From Globomyces pollinis-pini (Eukaryota; Chytridiomycota; Chytridiomycetes; Rhizophydiales; Globomycetaceae): 12,564 nucleotides of DNA. The notes under the pieces were generated by a model. That model was given only the letters and a program-made list of their open reading frames with translations, was not told where the DNA came from and did not search any database. Positions 7,261 through 12,564 of the stretch are shown piece by piece. Each line of letters starts with the position of its first letter. Position 1 is the stretch's first letter. The stretch covers positions 1 through 12,564 of the forward strand of contig MU621516.1 in NCBI GenBank assembly GCA_025399215.1, given 5' to 3'. The position numbers were made by a program, and so were the translations under genes.

Positions 7261-10034
7261 TCAAGGAAACAATTCTTTATCGATTTTAGTTAGTTTAGAC
7301 CAATCACTTCTCAAAAGGAGAAATGCGTGCAGACTTTGTCGATCCATCCTACCCAAATAACTTTCTTGTAATACCAATTTCAAATTTTCTGGTTTGACAA
7401 TGAATAAACTACAAATCTCTTTTAAGACGTTAAAGTATTCATCAACTTGTACAGATTTGAATTGAACGATAACTTCGTGATATCTAGATATATCACTATA
7501 GTATTAGCAATAAATATGATCCTCACCAGGCTAACACCAATCCACCTGTGTAAGTTATCACAAACTTTTTAATGTGATCCAATAGCATTCTATACAAGAC
7601 TTATTAGAATATATGGTTTACTTGCAAAAACTGCCACCCAACTCGTTGAAAAAGACTTCTCGTGTAGAATCATTCAAATATTGGAATGAATGCTGGAGGA
7701 CCTTTTTGAAAAAGTCACAGATACTCGTACAAGTCTAATCCTTTGTTAATTTTTATCCAAGATTACTAATGTAGAAGCTGTACTACCAGCTGAACCATCC
7801 TTTACATTATATTCTGTTTTCTTTTGTTTCAGTAAGATATTCTCAATGTAATGTAACACCGCTAGATTGATTTAAACGCTGTTGAAATTTACCTGCTAAT
7901 CGCTTCTGAATCAAAGAATTCAACTTAGTCTCCATGGTAGTCATAAACTCTGTTCGATATAATTGTAAATCTCGATGTATAGTCAACGAATTGTTTTCCA
8001 CTTCAATCTATTTTTTTTGTTAGTATGACCAACCAACATCTTTACTTCTATTAACTGAAAATGTAATTGAAATAGTTGACAAATATCATTGGTGACTTTC
8101 ACGACTGCAAGTTGATTCTCTGAGTATGGTCCAGCAATATCATCTGCATTTCTATGGTTTAACGTTTTAGAAAATCTACATTTCTAGGGCTGCATCTAGA
8201 TAGTTGTATCCCAATTTATCAACCAATAGTTTAAAATGGTCCATAATTGTTTGAGCTCTAATATTATTCAGTAAGAATGAATTACATTTCTTCATCTTTC
8301 CCATTCAACATTTCAACAACTCTTTCAAATGACAAAGTATGATGCCGAATACAATTCACGACAGTATTGAGAGTTGGTAAAGGAATTATATCCACTTCAT
8401 TTGCATTCGCTGGTTTTGTTCCTAAAAGTGCCGAAAATATATTCACTTCTTTTTGAATAACACTCAATGGTTTAACACCTGAAGTTTTTGCAGCCTCTAG
8501 AAATGTATGTAATTCCATTTCAAGTTTTTCTGTTAACCAAGCAGTTTCTGCAATAACATATTTTTGATCTTGAAGATATGGAACATATAAATCTTCAAAT
8601 GATCTATTTAGAATAGAAGTTAATGCGCGATTGCCAATTAAAAGAGCAATGACATCTTCATCAAATCGATGCATATCTGATACCAATGCAGATGTTTCCT
8701 TATGTGTTAACACAATCAATTCCAAATAGATTTCACTTGACTTTCTTTGAGAATCTTCCAAAATAGTTTCCAAAAAGTTTTGAATCTTTTGTTAAGTTTT
8801 TATAGATAGAATACCGATTGAGCAAAAATTCTTTGAACAAAAACTTGAATGACAGCTGTAGCATTTGGGAAAACATCAAAAATAACATCCCACTCATTAA
8901 CGACTGCTTGTCTAATTTCATCATATAATCGTTTCAATGCTTGAAGTTTTTGTTTAGACCATGGTCTACAATTAACAAAACCATACAATATACTGATTTT
9001 GATCTAAAGATTCTGTTTCTGTTTCAGCAATTTTAACAAGATTGATAAAAAACGCATGTTGGTTTACATAGGTTTGTACACAAGAATTTCCACCATTAAA
9101 ATCCAACAATGTCTTTGCGATATGCTAATAACAGATGAATCATTTTTTAAAAAAAGGTACATGCATTCCATTTCGATCAGCATTCTCATATGCTTGATCA
9201 AATTTTACAAGTAAACTCTTCTCAAAACCTTCACAATATTTTTCTACGTTTTCTTTGGCCTACTGTCAAATAAATGAATAAATACATTTTCTTTTCCTTT
9301 CACATCGATTTCTTTTGAAATTGTACTTAACCTTCTTGCAATTATAGCAGCCTACTATTCTAGATTTATTTGACTAACCTTATATTCACCTTCTGAACTT
9401 TCTCTTCTTAACATATCTAATCGAGCAAATGATCCTCGATTAAACCTATTTTTTTCTGTTAAATCTTATTTAATTATTACTCCAAATAATAATGAATTAA
9501 ATCTTTGGCATCTGAAGCTCTAGTTCGATGTTTGTCGATTGTTTCCAATTGCTCACCTACTCTATAAAAATAAAAATATAATACCAATTCTTATAGCAGT
9601 GTTTCCGACCTTTCTAATAAATTATCATTAGAATACCTCTCCAAGTCGCGTATTTAAACTTTCAAAAGCTTGATAAATACTCTATGTATAAACTATATCA
9701 ATTATACGTCGTAATTATCATTGAATTCTTTAAAAGAGCGCTTTTGAGAATGCTCAGAGGCTTTGACACTATCCTCTTGATCTTCAATCTTATTTTGTAG
9801 TTTTCGTTTTAATCGAAGTAATTCTTCTGTTATACTTTCAAATGAACGAATGTATGGTTTTGCATCAAATACTTTGAATTCAGTAATTTAATCTTACCCG
9901 GACCACATTGAGTTCGTTTTGTTGTTTTTTCAATAATGTCTTTTGCAGAAAAATCATCAACCTAGTATTCATATTTTCTGATAAATTGTTACTATAAAGT
10001 TTTCCAACTTCAACAAGTCTTTCAAATCTGCCAT
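7261..10034 (-). CDS. SEC10: Exocyst complex subunit Sec10, 19 exons
   Basis: Sec10 (EXOC5) is a tethering subunit that docks secretory vesicles at the plasma membrane. In transcription order the introns are 9992-9962, 9897-9872, 9707-9682, 9636-9610, 9584-9557, 9480-9446, 9378-9352, 9285-9260, 9160-9125, 8993-8966, 8814-8786, 8285-8258, 8179-8152, 8045-8008, 7892-7862, 7766-7735, 7621-7590 and 7526-7496 (26-38 nt). Spliced exons total 2235 nt, giving 744 aa (human 708, yeast 871). Fungal Sec10 marks are FDAKPYIRSFE (37-47), NTAIRIGEQLETIDKHR (about 108-123), ENVEKYCEGFEKS (about 186), DFNGGNSCVQTYV, VIQVFVQRIFAQS (about 298-310), LLKQKKTEYNVKD, GGLVLACDISRY (C667) and SLHAFLLRSDW near the end. 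The N-terminus (37-130) is a coiled coil. The ATG at 10034 is chosen because it yields MADLKDLLKLENF, a normal Sec10 start. Exons as small as 25 nt occur (9585-9609). Confidence 0.95.
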
Positions 10035-10095
10035 TTAATTGGATGATAGAAGAACAAAACACGTAAAAAAAATGTTAAAATGTATATATTTGCAT
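10035..10095 (-). promoter_or_regulatory. 61-bp gap: acyl-CoA synthetase 3' end and SEC10 promoter
   Basis: Both flanking genes are on the minus strand, so these 61 bp must hold the end of one and the promoter of the next. On the minus strand ATATATAC (about 10083-10090) is a TATA-like element about 50 nt upstream of the SEC10 ATG, followed by a run of T and a CT-rich leader. No AATAAA is seen between the genes. The element roles are inferred. Confidence 0.45.
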
Positions 10096-12005
10096 TTATG
10101 GGACGGGATTTCCAAGTTCAGCAGTAGAAATATCTCGCATAACATACTTTTGAACTTTTCCAGTGACTGTCAATGGGAAAGAATCAACTATTTTCCAATA
10201 TTTGGGTATTTTGAAGTACGCAATTTCACCTTTACAAAATTCAATGAGCTCATCACTAGTTATCGATGCATTATTTTTTGGTTTAATCCATGCACATACT
10301 TGCTCACTATCATTAACCATTATTGACATTTACCCATATTTATAACTTGGGATTCCAATTACTTGAGCTTCAGCTACACATGGATGTGAGTGCAGGAATT
10401 CTTCTATCTCTTTCGGGTATATATTTTCTATGAATCAAACGAATTGATATGTTACCCCCTCCTCTAATGATCAAATCTTTAATGCGACCAACAATCTTGA
10501 CATAACCTTGTGAGTCCATAGTTGCTAGATCCCCAGAATGCATATAACCATCTTTATCAATGCTATTTCTAGTGGCTTCCTCGTTTCCATAATAACCATC
10601 CATTACATGATAGCCTTTCGCACAAAATTCTCCTGGTGTATCGAAAGGCACAGTTTCACCAGTTAGTGGGTCTACAACTTTAATCTCCACATGAGGATGA
10701 ACTTTCCCAACTGTAGTTGTTTTAGCTTCAAATGAGTCTGTTGGTGATGTTTGAGTGGAAAGGGGTGATGTTTCAGTCATTCCTGTCAACAGTTTAATAA
10801 CTAAATAGGTTACCATATCCAATAGTAACATCTTTCATATGCATTTTAGCGATTACATCTTTCATCAATGCTTCCGGACAAATTGAACCAGCCATTATTC
10901 CTCCACGAAGGCTAGATAGGTCGAAATTAGAAAACTCTGGGTGGTCCAATTGCGATATTAACATAGTTGGTACCCCATAACTAATCATTAACAAAAGAGT
11001 GTATTACAGTTGAGTACATCGTTCATCTTGAACCGTTTGCAATGTTTTCTTTGCGTTGAAACTGTCATTTGGAATAACCATAGTTGATCCATGAGAAGTA
11101 CATGCTAAATTTCCTAATACCATACCAAAACAATGATAGAAAGGAACTGGAATACAAACTCGATCTGCAGCTGAATAATTCAATGGCTCTCCAGCAAGAA
11201 ATCCATTATTCAAAATATTTCGATGAGTCAGCAAAGCGCCTTTTGGTGATCCTATACTATTAAAAACTAAAATTAAAACCCGTGGTTCCGGATGTAAATT
11301 GAATGTTGATTGGTTCTCTACTGTTCAATGAGCTCTCTCTTTCAACCAATTCATCCAATGCAATTTTAGAACTGGAATCGAGTAATGCTTGCCAATCATT
11401 CTCCATCCAAATACTGTGCTTCAAGGTTGGTATGGTTGACTTCACATCCCCCAATATGGATACGTAATCTGAAGAACCGAAACCACTGGAGTGAATTAGA
11501 ACGCTAATTATAAGTATATCACAACTATATTACTTTGTTTCAGAGAGATTAAGTGCATAAGCAAGCTCTTTTTGTTTATATGCAGGATTCACAGCAACCA
11601 TTATTGCTCCAATTCTATAATTTAGACAAATTATTGTATACCTTGCAGTCGCATATTGTGCAATAACCCATTCATATCTATTGGGACTCCATATACCAAC
11701 TTTAATCGGTTAAAAAGTTTTATTATACCTCGATCGCCTTTCTTCACATCTAGAGAAAGAAGTCCAAGTGCTGCTTTTGTAGTTTGATCCCAGAATTGCT
11801 GATAAGTTGCTCTGTAATTCTGGTGTACAACAACCAATGCTTCATTATCAGGATATTTCTTTACAGTATTCCAGAGGTTTGCTCCAATAGTCTCTTCAAG
11901 TAAAGGGATCGCATTACTACCAGATGCTATAGAAAGTTCCCTTGTAAATATAAAGTTCTTTGCTGTTATATTCTTCAAAAACAATCTGGTTGTTGTAATG
12001 ACCAT
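10096..12005 (-). CDS. Medium-chain acyl-CoA synthetase, ACSF2-like, probably mitochondrial, 9 exons
   Basis: The enzyme activates a fatty acid with ATP and CoA to acyl-CoA through an acyl-AMP. Exons are 12005-11729, 11699-11642, 11614-11534, 11503-11280, 11251-11008, 10980-10814, 10782-10456, 10427-10334 and 10306-10096, with introns of 27-31 nt. The total is 1683 nt, giving 560 aa. ANL-superfamily motifs are all present: P-loop TSGTTGSPKG (209-218), YGMTET (350-355), HSGDLA (432-437; D435 binds the ribose), GRIKDL (449-454), RGGENIYP (457-464) and the C-terminal TGKVQK with catalytic K541. ACSF2-type blocks include [40 protein letters not shown] and [10 protein letters not shown]. The first 28 residues are rich in Ser, Thr, Arg and Lys with no acid before E23, which suits a mitochondrial presequence. 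The chain length used is inferred from the family. The fourth intron splits the codon for P-loop G214. Confidence 0.95.
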
Positions 12006-12321
12006 TGAAATATTTTAGGAAAGTGAAAATGACGGCGAAGTGATATTGGTGAGACTGGCGCATTTAAAAGAATTCAAAGGAAACAACACTTAGGTTGAAA
12101 TATAGTGCTTGGTAGTAACTATAACTATTCCTCATAAACGTAGATTCAAGAGAGGCATTTACTATTTGTAGATAGCTCAACAGTACAGTTAATCAAATGA
12201 TTTTATCCACCTTCGAAATATTATACTTATTTAATAAGGTTTCTATTTCATAGCAATTAACTAAATACTAACGACAGAAATATCTACAATCCATACATGA
12301 TATTACTCTTAGGTTGCCGTT
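12006..12321 (-). promoter_or_regulatory. Intergenic region: kinase 3' end and acyl-CoA synthetase promoter
   Basis: These 316 AT-rich bp lie between two minus-strand genes. I see no ORF or RNA gene. ATATTGGT (12043-12050; ACCAATAT on the coding strand) lies about 40 nt upstream of the synthetase ATG and is the same octamer found three times upstream of the HMG gene at 1-170. No other motif stands out. Confidence 0.35.
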
Positions 12322-12564
12322 CTAACTCTTGGTGATCCAGATATGATTCATGATGTCTTCTGCAGTTGCTCGCTCATGTGGGTCAATAGTAAGCATCTTC
12401 TTCAAAAGATCACAGCAATCTACTGTTGAGTTAAACGGACAGTAAACCTTGGTCATCAATCTGGTCATAATTCGTCGGATAGTAACGACAACCACTAACA
12501 TCATTGGTTCCTTCAATGTACTCAGCATTCTCTGGGGGTACATCTCCATGTATCATCGTGTACA
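12322..12564 (-). CDS. Protein kinase, C-terminal end only (Ser/Thr type; 5' part outside the window)
   Basis: The last 71 residues of a protein kinase catalytic domain are visible. The frame entering at the window edge reads YTMIHGDVPPENAEYIEG, like the subdomain IX-X turn (x-Y-T-M-x-x-G-x-x-P) of Ser/Thr kinases. A 25-nt intron (12447-12423, GTTTAC...ACAG) joins it in frame to VDCCDLLKKMLTIDPHERAT, then EDIMNHIWITKS and TAG (12324-12322). LLKKMLTIDPHERAT with its invariant arginine and the H-x-W end are subdomain XI. The segment between them is Tyr/Cys-rich (DVSGCRYYPTNYDQIDD). The protein ends directly after the kinase fold. The family is not decidable from this piece; fungal Hal4/Npr1-like and CAMK-like kinases are both possible. 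Its stop is 316 bp upstream of the acyl-CoA synthetase start. Confidence 0.8.

Noticed and set aside
7261..10034. SEC10 region as a frameshifted pseudogene
   Set aside because: Every frame break coincides with a 26-38 nt GT..AG segment, and removing all 18 gives one 744-codon frame with conserved motifs throughout.
10039..10345. Plus-strand ORFs of 95 and 60 codons
   Set aside because: They are antisense to the last exon of the acyl-CoA synthetase, which is firmly identified, and show no motif of their own.

Overview
This window is nuclear DNA of a eukaryotic microbe and most resembles an early-diverging fungus. The evidence is an AT-rich sequence (roughly one third G+C by eye), the standard genetic code, spliceosomal introns, fungal-style HMG-box genes, a fungal-type exocyst Sec10 and two small-subunit processome factors. 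I cannot name the lineage. The genome is compact: gaps between genes are 58-568 bp.

Layout from left to right: a truncated HMG-box gene (1-170, minus) and a complete HMG-box paralogue (707-1141, minus); an intronless Gfo/Idh/MocA oxidoreductase of the IolW type (1710-2771, plus); KRR1 (2843-4044, minus) divergent from UTP25 (4113-6316, plus) across only 68 bp; a CCDC43 homologue (6375-7134, plus); exocyst SEC10 (7261-10034, minus); an ACSF2-like acyl-CoA synthetase with a probable mitochondrial presequence (10096-12005, minus); and the C-terminal end of a protein kinase (12322-12564, minus, 5' end outside the window).

Most of these genes look fragmented until they are spliced. I rebuilt them by hand using reading frame, GT..AG borders and family conservation. 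This gave complete products of 356 aa (KRR1), 623 aa (UTP25), 229 aa (CCDC43), 744 aa (SEC10) and 560 aa (acyl-CoA synthetase), and the spliced exon lengths of each gene sum to a whole number of codons. The models contain 43 introns. All but one are 24-38 nt long (mode 28 nt); the exception is 71 nt. Thirty-eight start with GTA and 33 end with TAG. This population of ultrashort introns is the most unusual property of the window.

Functional links: KRR1 and UTP25 both act in early 40S ribosome assembly and share a poly(dA:dT) promoter. The other neighbours have no obvious shared pathway. I see no RNA gene, transposon, CRISPR array or bacterial-type operon.
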